Positions 1 to 6,493 of a stretch of DNA of 10,657 nucleotides are shown here, piece after piece. Source of the DNA: Gammaproteobacteria bacterium (GTDB taxonomy: Bacteria > Pseudomonadota > Gammaproteobacteria > SZUA-140); the NCBI GenBank assembly GCA_026982145.1, contig JALSHQ010000360.1, positions 1 to 10,657 on the forward strand, in the 5' to 3' direction. The position numbers and the translations under genes were made by a program. How positions within the stretch are numbered: position 1 is the stretch's first letter; every line of letters begins with the position of its first letter. Below the pieces are notes generated by a model. It saw nothing but the letters and a program-made list of their open reading frames with translations. It was not told the origin of the DNA and made no database searches.

Positions 1-175
1 TAAGCGCCACGTTGCCCGCGCCACCCGGGCGCTCTTCTGCATTGCCGACGCGCACGACCGGCACCGGTGCCTCAGGCGAAATGCGCGAGGTGTCACCGTA
101 CCAGTAACGATCCAGCATTAGATCACCCACCACCAGCACACGGGCGGCATCAAAGGAGGGCATGTGAACTTTCAT
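1..175 (-). CDS. hldE: HldE N-terminus (heptose 7-phosphate kinase / heptose 1-phosphate adenylyltransferase), partial
   Basis: This is the first 58 codons of a gene that continues past the left edge. The protein begins MKVHMPSFDAARVLVVGD, followed by LDRYWYG, SRISPEAPVPVV and ERPGGAGNVA. These match E. coli HldE (RfaE) almost block for block and are the N-terminal part of its PfkB/ribokinase-type kinase domain. HldE is a cytoplasmic bifunctional enzyme that phosphorylates D-glycero-D-manno-heptose 7-phosphate at C1 and later adenylates heptose 1-phosphate. This makes ADP-heptose for the LPS inner core. The ATG at 175 is preferred over the ATG at 163 because the MKV start aligns with E. coli. 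The Shine-Dalgarno is weak. The cytidylyltransferase-type second domain lies outside the window, so whether the gene encodes both activities cannot be seen. It diverges from the DUF6165-like gene. Confidence 0.95.
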   Translation of the reverse strand, partial: MKVHMPSFDAARVLVVGDLMLDRYWYGDTSRISPEAPVPVVRVGNAEERPGGAGNVAL

Positions 176-219
176 ATCAATTACGCAACGTCTCTTTTTT
201 CATCTGTAAATAGTGGCAT

Positions 220-248
220 ATGATAACAACCCGCACCACAGATTGCAG
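220..248 (-). promoter_or_regulatory. Possible sigma70 promoter for hldE
   Basis: On the minus strand a TATCAT -10 box (220-225, five of six consensus bases) lies 17 nt downstream of a poor -35 box CTGCAA (243-248, three of six). Transcription would begin near 213, about 38 nt before the hldE ATG. The position is right, since hldE is separated from other minus-strand genes by an opposing gene and needs its own promoter. The -35 match is weak. Confidence 0.3.
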
Positions 249-266
249 GCGTATCGACCACCTCTC

Positions 267-294
267 TGTACAGAATGGCATGGCAGGTTATAAT
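267..294 (+). promoter_or_regulatory. Sigma70-type promoter for the DUF6165-like gene
   Basis: A perfect TATAAT -10 box (289-294) lies 16 nt after TGTACA (267-272), which matches four of six -35 consensus bases. Predicted transcription start is near 301, giving a leader of about 27 nt before the ATG at 328. This argues against the longer reading frame from the ATG at 220, which begins upstream of the promoter. Confidence 0.55.
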
Positions 295-327
295 CACACT
301 TTCACCCACCCACAATACAGGAAGCAC

Positions 328-723
328 ATGGACATCCGCGTACCAGTCTCTGCAGGCGAGTGCCTCGACAAAATCACCATTCTCGAAATCAAGGCTGCGC
401 AGATCAAAGACGCCTCCAAGCTAATCAATATTCATCACGAGCTGAAAATCCTACAGGATATCTGCGCACAAACCCTGCCGAAAGAGATCGACATCAGCAG
501 TGAGATGGCTGAGTTGAAGTCGATCAATGAAGCACTATGGAAAATTGAAGATGACATTCGAGATAAAGAGTTCGCGGGTGAGTTTGACCAACGCTTTATT
601 GAGCTGGCGCGCTCAGTCTACGTCACTAACGACAAGCGCGCGGCCATCAAGCGCGTGCTCAACGAAAAGCTGGGGTCAGAGCTGGTCGAAGAAAAGTCCT
701 ACGCTGATTACCAGCAGAAATAA
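328..723 (+). CDS. DUF6165-like conserved protein of LPS-core neighbourhoods
   Basis: A 131-residue soluble protein of unknown function. It begins MDIRVPVSAGECLDKITILEIK and is rich in predicted helix. Blocks such as ALWKIEDDIRDKE, ELARSVYVTNDKRAAIKR and LGSELVEEKSYADY fit my recollection of the DUF6165 family, which consists of proteins of about this length with the same ordered blocks. There is no signal peptide, membrane segment or recognisable catalytic motif. The start at 328 is chosen because AGGAAG (319-324) lies just upstream and a promoter ends at 294. An in-frame ATG at 220 would add 36 residues of unrelated-looking sequence. The gene diverges from hldE and converges on the zinc-finger gene with one base between the two stop codons. 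The LPS-biosynthesis context is suggestive only. Family call from memory: fairly sure. Function: unknown. Confidence 0.85.
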   Translation: MDIRVPVSAGECLDKITILEIKAAQIKDASKLINIHHELKILQDICAQTLPKEIDISSEMAELKSINEALWKIEDDIRDKEFAGEFDQRFIELARSVYVTNDKRAAIKRVLNEKLGSELVEEKSYADYQQK

Positions 724-732
724 CTTATTTCT
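716..732. repeat. 17-bp palindrome spanning two convergent stop codons
   Basis: AGAAATAA (716-723), one central C (724) and TTATTTCT (725-732) form a perfect inverted repeat. Each arm contains the TAA stop of one of the two facing genes. As RNA it could fold only into a weak A/U hairpin with no GC stem. It is therefore not a classical terminator, though a short T-rich stretch follows on the plus strand. Symmetry is seen directly; function is unknown. Confidence 0.6.
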
Positions 733-922
733 TTAATAGGTACTTTGCACCGCAGTAGGGGCAGGTCGCCTCGCCTTTTTCTTCGATCTGCAGAAAAACG
801 CGTGGGTGCGAATTCCACAAGCTCATGCCATCCATCGGGCAGTGCAGCGGCAGGTCAGCCGCCGTCACTTCATAACAACTTTCTGCATTTGGTTCGATGA
901 TGCCTTCAGCCGCGTTACTCAC
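725..922 (-). CDS. Small CHCC zinc-finger domain protein
   Basis: A 65-residue protein starting at a GTG codon (MSNAAEGIIEPNAESCYEV). It belongs to the zf-CHCC family, the bacterial relatives of the mitochondrial complex I accessory subunit NDUFS6. Putative zinc ligands are C28 (in LPLHCP), H39 (in LWNSHPRV), C54 and C57 (in CPYCG), in the family's usual spacing. The GTG at 922 is chosen over a TTG 15 nt upstream because a strong AGGAGA ribosome-binding site (929-934) lies seven to eight bases before the GTG and would fall inside the longer version. It follows ilvE by 33 nt on the same strand, so the two are probably cotranscribed. This ilvE / zinc-finger pairing is common in gammaproteobacteria as I recall. 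Its molecular role is not established. Confidence 0.88.
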   Translation of the reverse strand: MSNAAEGIIEPNAESCYEVTAADLPLHCPMDGMSLWNSHPRVFLQIEEKGEATCPYCGAKYLLKK

Positions 923-928
923 TCGCCC

Positions 929-934
929 TCTCCT
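929..934 (-). promoter_or_regulatory. Ribosome-binding site deciding the zinc-finger gene start
   Basis: AGGAGA on the minus strand, at a normal distance from GTG 922-920. It selects that GTG over the upstream TTG at 937-935. Confidence 0.75.
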
Positions 935-955
935 CAATCAACAGTTATGCCAAGT

Positions 956-1885
956 CTACACCAATGTTAGCCATTCCGAATGGTCGTCACGGCGACCATG
1001 CACATAATCAAAATAGAGTGACTGTAATTTTTCCGTGATCGGGCCACGGGTGCCGCTGCCAATATCGCGCCCATCCACAATGCGGATCGGTGTCACTTCA
1101 GCCGCAGTGCCGGTAAAAAAAGCCTCGTCTGCAATATAGACTTCATCACGGGTGATCTGTTTTTCGCGCACTTCGATCCCTTGCTCATTCGCAATCTGCA
1201 TGATTGTGGCGCGGGTAATGCCATCGAGCGCTGCCGTCAATGTTGGCGTATAAAGGATGCCATCACGCACCAGAAAGATATTTTCGCCACTTCCTTCAGC
1301 CACATACCCTTCGGTATCGAGCAGCATCGCTTCGTCGCAACCACACTCCATCGCTTCGTTGAGTGCGAGAATTGAGTTCATATAGGCACCATTCGATTTC
1401 GCTTTGCACATGGTGACATTCACATGGTGGCGATTATACGAAGAGGTGCGCACGCGAATCCCTTTCTCCATGTTCTCTTCGCCCATGTAAGAGCCCCATG
1501 ACCATGCGGCAATCATCACATGCGTTTTCAGATTGTCGGCACGCAACCCCATCCCTTCTGCACCGTAAAAGCACATCGGGCGGATATAGCCAGATTCAAG
1601 CGCGTTATCACGCACCGCCGCGCAGGTCGCCGCGTTGATGGTCGCCTTATCAAACGGCATCGGCATTTTAAGGATATGCGCCGAGCGAAAGAGGCGATCG
1701 GTGTGTTCTTTGAGGCGAAAAATCGCAGGGCCCCGGTCTGTTTTGTAGGCGCGCACCCCTTCAAAAACACCCAGTCCGTAGTGCAGCGTATGGGTCAATA
1801 CATGTACTTTTGCCTCACGCCACGGCACCATCTCGCCATCGAGCCAGATTACGCCATCACGGTCATCCATATTTACCATACCCAT
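956..1885 (-). CDS. ilvE: Branched-chain amino acid aminotransferase
   Basis: A class IV (D-amino acid aminotransferase-like fold) PLP enzyme. It carries out the last step of valine, leucine and isoleucine synthesis by moving an amino group from glutamate to the branched 2-oxo acids, in the cytoplasm. Visible landmarks are HTLHYGLGVFEGVRAY, the PLP-lysine region MCKAKSNGAYMNS (K163 from this start, near K160 of E. coli IlvE), EGSGENIF and FFTGTAAEVTPI. From this ATG the protein has 309 residues, the same length as E. coli IlvE. A longer frame opens at a TTG at 1924, but the likely -10 box lies at 1924-1929, so transcription would begin after that codon. ATGs at 1879 and 1870 are also possible because no strong Shine-Dalgarno separates the three. 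It sits between glnE and the zinc-finger gene. Confidence 0.96.
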   Translation of the reverse strand: MGMVNMDDRDGVIWLDGEMVPWREAKVHVLTHTLHYGLGVFEGVRAYKTDRGPAIFRLKEHTDRLFRSAHILKMPMPFDKATINAATCAAVRDNALESGYIRPMCFYGAEGMGLRADNLKTHVMIAAWSWGSYMGEENMEKGIRVRTSSYNRHHVNVTMCKAKSNGAYMNSILALNEAMECGCDEAMLLDTEGYVAEGSGENIFLVRDGILYTPTLTAALDGITRATIMQIANEQGIEVREKQITRDEVYIADEAFFTGTAAEVTPIRIVDGRDIGSGTRGPITEKLQSLYFDYVHGRRDDHSEWLTLV

Positions 1886-1923
1886 AAACTTACTGCCCGC
1901 CGCTGATTGAATCAAAGCGGGCA

Positions 1924-1952
1924 ATTGTAGCCAAATCGCCGCCGCTTTTCAC
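1924..1952 (-). promoter_or_regulatory. Likely sigma70 promoter for ilvE and the zinc-finger gene
   Basis: On the minus strand a -35 box GTGAAA (1947-1952, four of six) and a -10 box TACAAT (1924-1929, five of six) are separated by 17 nt. Predicted transcription start is near 1917, about 32 nt before the ATG at 1885. It lies in the 118-nt gap after glnE, so ilvE could be transcribed independently of glnE. Confidence 0.5.
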
Positions 1953-2003
1953 TGCCTGAAGAGACTTTATTCGCCATTTTTCTTTCAGGTGACGCTGCTT
2001 ACG

Positions 2004-4913
2004 CTACTTTTCTATCCAGCGACGCCATAACGCCACCACCCGCTGACGAAAATCACTAAACTCATCTGCAGCCACCATGGGCTGCTGATCCTGCAGTGCA
2101 AAGCGGTGCAGGCGGCGGCGATAGGCACGATAGGCCTCGCTCAGCAGCGCCACATCTGCCGCAGCCATCAGGCCGCAGCGCTCAAACTCTGCCAAAATAC
2201 GGATGTTATCCGTAAACCGCAGCAGCTCCGGGTACTGATGCGCCCAGCGCAGCACTCCAAATTGCACCATAAATTCGATATCAGTGATGCCACCCGCTCC
2301 CTGTTTGATATCAAATTGATCGGCACTACCGCGCGCCAGCTCCTGACGCATCTTTTCTCGCATCTCCCTCACTTCGCTACGCAATGTCATTTCATCACGC
2401 GCGCGTGTCAGCACCTCATCTCGCACAGCTTCAAACTGGGCTGCTAACTCAGGGTCACCCGCGACCACTCGTGCCCGCACCAGTGCTTGATGCTCCCAGG
2501 TCCACGCATCCTCGCGCTGGTACTCCGCAAACGCGGCGATGTCACTCACCAACAACCCTGATGCACCGCTGGGGCGCAGCCGCATATCAACTTCATACAG
2601 CACCCCTGCTGGGGTGAGCGTATTCAATAGATGAATCACGCGCTGGCCAAGGCGCGTATAAAAGATACCGTTCTGATTACCCTTTGGTGTGGCGTGAATA
2701 AACACCAAGTCAAGATCTGAGCCATAGCCCAGCTCAACGCCACCCATCTTGCCATAAGCCACCACAATAAAGCCGCTCGGTACTCCTTGATGCGGAGAAC
2801 CGTTGCCTCTGTTTCTATTTTTCATCCGCAGATGATCCGCCGCCAGCGTTAACGCCTCTTTCAATACCACCTCTGCCAGCCAGGTCAGGTGGTCACTCAC
2901 GACCATTAATGGCAACACATCCATCAGGTCTGCAGCCGCAACCCGCAACATGTTGACCTGCTTAAAATCACGCATCAGATCCATCTGGCGCTCAAGGTCG
3001 TTCACCGGCACCTGTGCCAGCTCAGCGCTCAACTGCGCTGCCATCTCTTGCTGAGAGGGGGGTGCATAGAGGGTTCGAGGATCAAGCAGTTCATCCAGCA
3101 ATATCGGGTGCTGGCTCAACTGCTCGGCAATCCACGGGCTGGCCGCAAAGAGGCGTACCAGTTGCGACAGCGCCATCGGATTCTCGACCAATAGCGCTAG
3201 GTAGGCGGTACGCCGCGTGACCGCCTCGATCAAATTAAGCACGCGCTTTAACGTCTCATCCGGGTCATCCGCTTTGGCCACAGAGGACAACATCAACGGC
3301 ATCAATTGATCCAGCCGCGTTCGCCCTTCCGTGCCAGACATGCGGCAAGCATACCCCTCTCGTAGCTGTGCGATACGGCGCAGCGCCTCACTACTCTCGC
3401 AATAGCCGTGCGCTTGGAGGATCGACTCGGCCTGCACACCATCAACCCACTGCTGCCACACCGCCGCCAATGTTTCATCTCCCGGCGCGGCTTCCACTTC
3501 AGCCTGCGGCGCTGCAAAGACCTGCTCGAAATGAGTTTCAACCCACTGGCGTTTTTTATCCAGCACTGCTGAAAAACTGGGCCAATCCGGAAGGTTCATC
3601 GATAACGCTAAACGCAACTGCCCTTCATCGTCAGAGGGCAGCAGGTGGGTCTGTTTGTCCTCAAAGGCTTGCAGACGATTTTCAACATTGCGCAAAAAAC
3701 TGTACGCATCGATCAACCCATCCACCACATAGGCCGGCAGATAATCGCTCGCGGCTAACTGCCGCAGCACAGTCAAAATCGGCCGTTGCTGCAACGTAGG
3801 CTCACGCCCACCACGAATCAGCTGAAACGCCTGCCCGATAAACTCCACCTCGCGGATACCACCCACGCCTAGCTTCACGTTATCCTGCGCCCCTTTTCGC
3901 GCTAGCTCACTGCGGATCATCCGCTTCATTTCGCGCAGCTCGGAGAAGGCGCTAAAATCGAGATAGCGGCGAAAGACAAACGGCCTCAACTGCGCCAGCA
4001 GTGACTCGCCCTGAACCAGATCACCCGCTACCGGGCGCGCTTTGATCATCGCATAGCGTTCCCACGCTCGCCCTTGTGACTGGTAATACTCTTCCAGTGC
4101 ATCAAAACTCATCACCAGCGGGCCGCTGTCACCATACGGGCGCAGCCGCATGTCGACCCGAAAGACAAAGCCCTCTTCGGTGGTCTCATCAATCACGCTG
4201 ATCAAGCGTCGCCCAAGTTTGGTGAAGTACTCTTCATTGCTGATGCCACCCCGCTTACGCCCACGTTTGCGGGTCTCGCCCGCTTCGGGAAAAGCAAAGA
4301 TCAAATCCACATCGGATGAGAAATTGAGTTCACCGGCGCCCAACTTTCCCATCCCTAGCACCACCAATGATTGTGGCTGTTGTGACTGCTCCCCGGCCGG
4401 CACCCCCAGTGTTTTGGATTGCCACTGGTGCAACAGGGTCAGTGCGCCATTGAGGCAGCTGTCGGCCAGTGCGGAGAGGTCACGTAATGTCTCGTCCAGC
4501 GGTGCCCACCCGGCCAGATCGCGCCACGCAATGCGCACCATTTCGTAACGCCGAAAGCGGCGCAGCCGTTGCGACAGTTCACTCTCCGTTTTAACCTTTG
4601 TCAGTAAACGCGCCAGCTTTCGCGGGTACTCATCGGCTCGATAATCGACCAGCAAATCACCGCTACGGCGCAATTCATCGAATAATTCAGGGTGGCTCGC
4701 GCAGCTCTCAGCCACATATTCACTAAAAGCCCAGACGCGGCAGAGTACTTTTAAAAAGTCATCGTTACTCGGTGGGGAGACGCCCACCTCAGCGGCATGT
4801 TGAAGATAGCTCTCCCACTGGTGCATCACTCGGCGAGCGATAGATTCAGGAAAGCTGTCGGGGCAGAGCACCTCAAGGCGAGCGCTCAGATCTGCTGTGT
4901 TAACCGAAACCAT
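2004..4913 (-). CDS. glnE: Bifunctional glutamine synthetase adenylyltransferase / adenylyl-removing enzyme
   Basis: A 969-residue protein, close to the roughly 950 residues of E. coli GlnE. It adds AMP to glutamine synthetase, lowering its activity when nitrogen is plentiful, and removes it when nitrogen is scarce. It is directed by the PII protein and glutamine. Two nucleotidyltransferase domains are present. The N-terminal adenylyl-removing domain has GMGKLGAGELNFSSDVDL at about 187-204, with D201 and D203. The C-terminal adenylylating domain has YGKMGGVELGYGSDLDLVF at about 720-738, with D733 and D735. Each is followed by a VDMRLRP block (253-259, 775-781) and a GGI(R/T)(E/D)(V/I)EF block (351-358, 874-881). 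Both domains appear intact. A basic, Gly-rich stretch (about 698-712) precedes the second domain. Start ATG 4913 has only a weak GAAG-type site upstream. The gene diverges from pilU, and ilvE follows 118 nt downstream. Confidence 0.98.
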   Translation of the reverse strand: MVSVNTADLSARLEVLCPDSFPESIARRVMHQWESYLQHAAEVGVSPPSNDDFLKVLCRVWAFSEYVAESCASHPELFDELRRSGDLLVDYRADEYPRKLARLLTKVKTESELSQRLRRFRRYEMVRIAWRDLAGWAPLDETLRDLSALADSCLNGALTLLHQWQSKTLGVPAGEQSQQPQSLVVLGMGKLGAGELNFSSDVDLIFAFPEAGETRKRGRKRGGISNEEYFTKLGRRLISVIDETTEEGFVFRVDMRLRPYGDSGPLVMSFDALEEYYQSQGRAWERYAMIKARPVAGDLVQGESLLAQLRPFVFRRYLDFSAFSELREMKRMIRSELARKGAQDNVKLGVGGIREVEFIGQAFQLIRGGREPTLQQRPILTVLRQLAASDYLPAYVVDGLIDAYSFLRNVENRLQAFEDKQTHLLPSDDEGQLRLALSMNLPDWPSFSAVLDKKRQWVETHFEQVFAAPQAEVEAAPGDETLAAVWQQWVDGVQAESILQAHGYCESSEALRRIAQLREGYACRMSGTEGRTRLDQLMPLMLSSVAKADDPDETLKRVLNLIEAVTRRTAYLALLVENPMALSQLVRLFAASPWIAEQLSQHPILLDELLDPRTLYAPPSQQEMAAQLSAELAQVPVNDLERQMDLMRDFKQVNMLRVAAADLMDVLPLMVVSDHLTWLAEVVLKEALTLAADHLRMKNRNRGNGSPHQGVPSGFIVVAYGKMGGVELGYGSDLDLVFIHATPKGNQNGIFYTRLGQRVIHLLNTLTPAGVLYEVDMRLRPSGASGLLVSDIAAFAEYQREDAWTWEHQALVRARVVAGDPELAAQFEAVRDEVLTRARDEMTLRSEVREMREKMRQELARGSADQFDIKQGAGGITDIEFMVQFGVLRWAHQYPELLRFTDNIRILAEFERCGLMAAADVALLSEAYRAYRRRLHRFALQDQQPMVAADEFSDFRQRVVALWRRWIEK

Positions 4914-5098
4914 ATTTATGCTTCAACTAAAAAATTAAAGACGAAGATCAAGTACCACTAATGAGCTCAATCATACACGACATAACGGGCGATAAAGTAA
5001 ACGTTATCACAAACATAGCAGACTAGCCGCTGCGCCTCAGACTCAAGTTAATTCCCTTTGTGGTCGATAGTTTTTTGCGCCTGCGCATTACAACCTAA
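4914..5098. other. Non-coding region between glnE and the MITE-like element
   Basis: This is the first part of the 381-nt gap between the divergent glnE and pilU genes. It should hold the glnE promoter, but no convincing -35/-10 pair was found on either strand. It contains a dyad, GATAAAGTAAACGTTATC at 4991-5008 (seven of nine base pairs symmetrical), that could be a regulator site. A short GC dyad TGCGC-CT-GCGCA sits at 5076-5087. No gene is visible: the best small frame (21 codons from ATG 4961) has no ribosome-binding site. Confidence 0.5.
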
Positions 5099-5257
5099 GG
5101 AACCTCTGATTTATTCTGAGCGAAGTGGATTGTGATCTAAAATGTTCAGCTTCAAGACGCGAATCGCACGTAATAGCGGGCTATTGCGAAGATTTGCAAC
5201 GTAGAAGATGGATATTTTAGGCGCAAGAGAGGAGTTCATGAATAAATCAGAGGTTCC
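5099..5257. mobile_element. 159-bp MITE-like element, probably IS5-group derived
   Basis: The left end GGAACCTCTGATTTATTC (5099-5116) is repeated exactly in inverse at 5240-5257, giving perfect 18-bp terminal inverted repeats around a 123-bp core. CTAA flanks both ends. The core is itself an imperfect palindrome. It has a near-perfect central hairpin, GTAATAGC/GCTATTGC at about 5170-5187, and matching CTAAAAT/ATTTTAG segments at 5136-5142 and 5213-5219, so a transcript could fold into one long hairpin. There is no transposase, so any movement would depend on an enzyme elsewhere. Ends starting GG and a YTAR duplication fit the IS5 group (inference; no database match was run). It inserted 37 nt before the pilU start codon. 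Confidence 0.82.
5111..5239 (-). other. 42-codon open frame spanning the MITE-like core
   Basis: On the minus strand an ATG (5239-5237) next to the right terminal repeat opens a frame of 42 codons (MNSSLAPKISIF... ending NPLRSE). It stops at a TAA (5113-5111) inside the left repeat. It has no ribosome-binding site and no resemblance to a transposase that I recognise. An open frame of this length arises fairly often by chance, so I do not call it a gene. It could be a relic of the parent element or a frame spread by the repeats. Confidence 0.15.
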
Positions 5258-5283
5258 CTAAATCTATTTGAGCGATTTATTTC

Positions 5284-5287
5284 AGGA
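5284..5287 (+). promoter_or_regulatory. Ribosome-binding site deciding the pilU start
   Basis: AGGA, followed by an A-rich 7-nt spacer, precedes ATG 5295. It selects that start over the in-frame TTG at 5268, which has no such site. Confidence 0.7.
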
Positions 5288-5294
5288 AAAAACA

Positions 5295-6449
5295 ATGGAA
5301 CTTCATGATTACCTAAAGCTGATGGTCGCAAAAGATGCCTCAGACATCTATATCGCCGTCGGCGCGCCTGTTAGCGCTAAGATACAGGGCGCTTTGATGC
5401 CGCTTGAAAAAACCCCGGTCAACCCATTGCGCGCAAAAGAGCTCGCCTACCAAATCATGAACCCCGAGCAACAAGAGACCTTTGAAAACACCCTTGAGAT
5501 GAATCTTGCCATCTCTGAGAGTGGCATCGGGCGCTTCCGTATCAACCTCTTTCAGCAGCGCAATCAAATCAGTATTGTCATCCGTAATATTAAAACTGAA
5601 ATCCCACGCGCGGAAGATCTAGGGCTCCCCCCTATTCTTAGCAAACTCATTATGCAGAAGCGAGGGCTGGTGCTCTTTGTTGGCGCAACAGGGTCAGGTA
5701 AATCAACCTCACTCGCGGCACTCATCGACTATCGCAACACTAACAGCGCCGGTCACATTATTACCATTGAAGATCCCATTGAGTACCTCCACCGCCATAA
5801 GAAATCGATTATCAACCAACGTGAAGTGGGAGTGGATACCCTCACCTATGAAGAGGCGCTAAAGAACACCCTGCGCCAAGCGCCCGATGTGATTCTTATC
5901 GGTGAGATTCGGGATCGTGAAACAATGGAACACGCCATCGCTTTTGCAGAGACCGGCCACCTTGCCATCTCAACCTTGCATGCTAATAACGCGAATCAGG
6001 CGTTTGACCGTATCATCAACTTTTTTCCTGAAGAGCGACGTAACCAACTGCTGATGGATCTATCGTTGAATGTGCGCGGTATCGTTTCACAACGCCTCAT
6101 TCCAACGCTCGACGGCAAACGCGTGGCCGCCATCGAAATTCTACTCGGCACCCCACTGGTCAATGATCTTATTCTAAAAGGGGAAATTCACAGCATCAAA
6201 GAGATCATGAAAAAATCTGAAAACATCGGCATGCAAACCTTTGACTCTGCGCTCTACAAACTCTACAAAGATGGGCGAATTTCACTGGAGGAGGCGCTGC
6301 GTAATGCGGATTCACAAAACAACCTGCGCTTACGCATTAGCTTAGAAGAGAAAGATCTTGCTGCGGAAGAGGATAATATGCCCAACAAGCCAGGCAGCCT
6401 GAGCATTGAAGAAGCGGAGGAAGATGGTCAGAGCACGCGCCTGAGGTAA
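5295..6449 (+). CDS. pilU: Type IV pilus retraction ATPase PilU
   Basis: A 384-residue cytoplasmic hexameric secretion-type ATPase of the PilT/PilU family, which helps depolymerise type IV pili for twitching motility. In order: a PAS-like N-terminal domain (about 1-100), Walker A GATGSGKST (130-138), the Asp box IITIEDPIEYLH (155-166), Walker B VILIGEIRDRET (199-210, catalytic-type E204) and the His box TLHANNANQA (227-236). HANNANQA and the acidic C-terminal tail (EEAEEDGQ) point to PilU rather than PilT. Its length nearly equals P. aeruginosa PilU (about 382). ATG 5295 matches the family start (MELHDYLKLMVAKDASD) and has AGGA seven bases upstream. A TTG at 5268 would add nine residues. It diverges from glnE and converges on the HDOD gene. 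No pilT is adjacent in this window, although PilU normally works with PilT. The upstream MITE-like element may affect its expression. Confidence 0.95.
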   Translation: MELHDYLKLMVAKDASDIYIAVGAPVSAKIQGALMPLEKTPVNPLRAKELAYQIMNPEQQETFENTLEMNLAISESGIGRFRINLFQQRNQISIVIRNIKTEIPRAEDLGLPPILSKLIMQKRGLVLFVGATGSGKSTSLAALIDYRNTNSAGHIITIEDPIEYLHRHKKSIINQREVGVDTLTYEEALKNTLRQAPDVILIGEIRDRETMEHAIAFAETGHLAISTLHANNANQAFDRIINFFPEERRNQLLMDLSLNVRGIVSQRLIPTLDGKRVAAIEILLGTPLVNDLILKGEIHSIKEIMKKSENIGMQTFDSALYKLYKDGRISLEEALRNADSQNNLRLRISLEEKDLAAEEDNMPNKPGSLSIEEAEEDGQSTRLR

Positions 6450-6458
6450 CGTGCCCAT

Positions 6459-6491
6459 TTAACTGCATACCTAAAACAGGTTAAGTTAACC
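6459..6491. repeat. Nested dyad between convergent pilU and HDOD genes
   Basis: TTAACT (6459-6464) pairs with AGTTAA (6484-6489), enclosing ACCT/AGGT (6469-6472 and 6478-6481). A separate perfect palindrome GGTTAAGTTAACC lies at 6479-6491. A weak bidirectional stem-loop is possible, but the stems are AT-rich and no T-run follows on either strand. A terminator role is therefore only a guess. Confidence 0.3.
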
Positions 6492-6493
6492 GC

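Larger units (their letters stand above)
5095..5261. repeat. CTAA target-site duplication flanking the MITE-like element
   Basis: CTAA at 5095-5098 directly abuts the left terminal repeat, and CTAA at 5258-5261 directly abuts the right one. A 4-bp YTAR duplication is the known target preference of the IS5 group of the IS5 family. A four-base match could occur by chance, but it falls exactly at both ends of a perfect inverted repeat. Confidence 0.7.

Noticed and set aside
1520..1906. 128-codon plus-strand frame opposite ilvE
   Set aside because: Antisense shadow of a conserved aminotransferase.
1951..1989. CCTGAAGAGA / TCTTTCAGG inverted repeat after glnE as a terminator
   Set aside because: Imperfect arms, a long loop and no T-run after it in the minus direction; it also overlaps the likely ilvE promoter.
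3368..3799. 143-codon plus-strand frame, and others inside glnE (4150-4548, 2106-2447)
   Set aside because: All are antisense shadows of glnE, whose conserved motifs run through them unbroken.
5076..5087. TGCGC-CT-GCGCA dyad beside a T6 run as an intrinsic terminator
   Set aside because: The T-run precedes the stem on the plus strand and reads as A on the minus strand; a two-base loop is too tight. It fits neither orientation.
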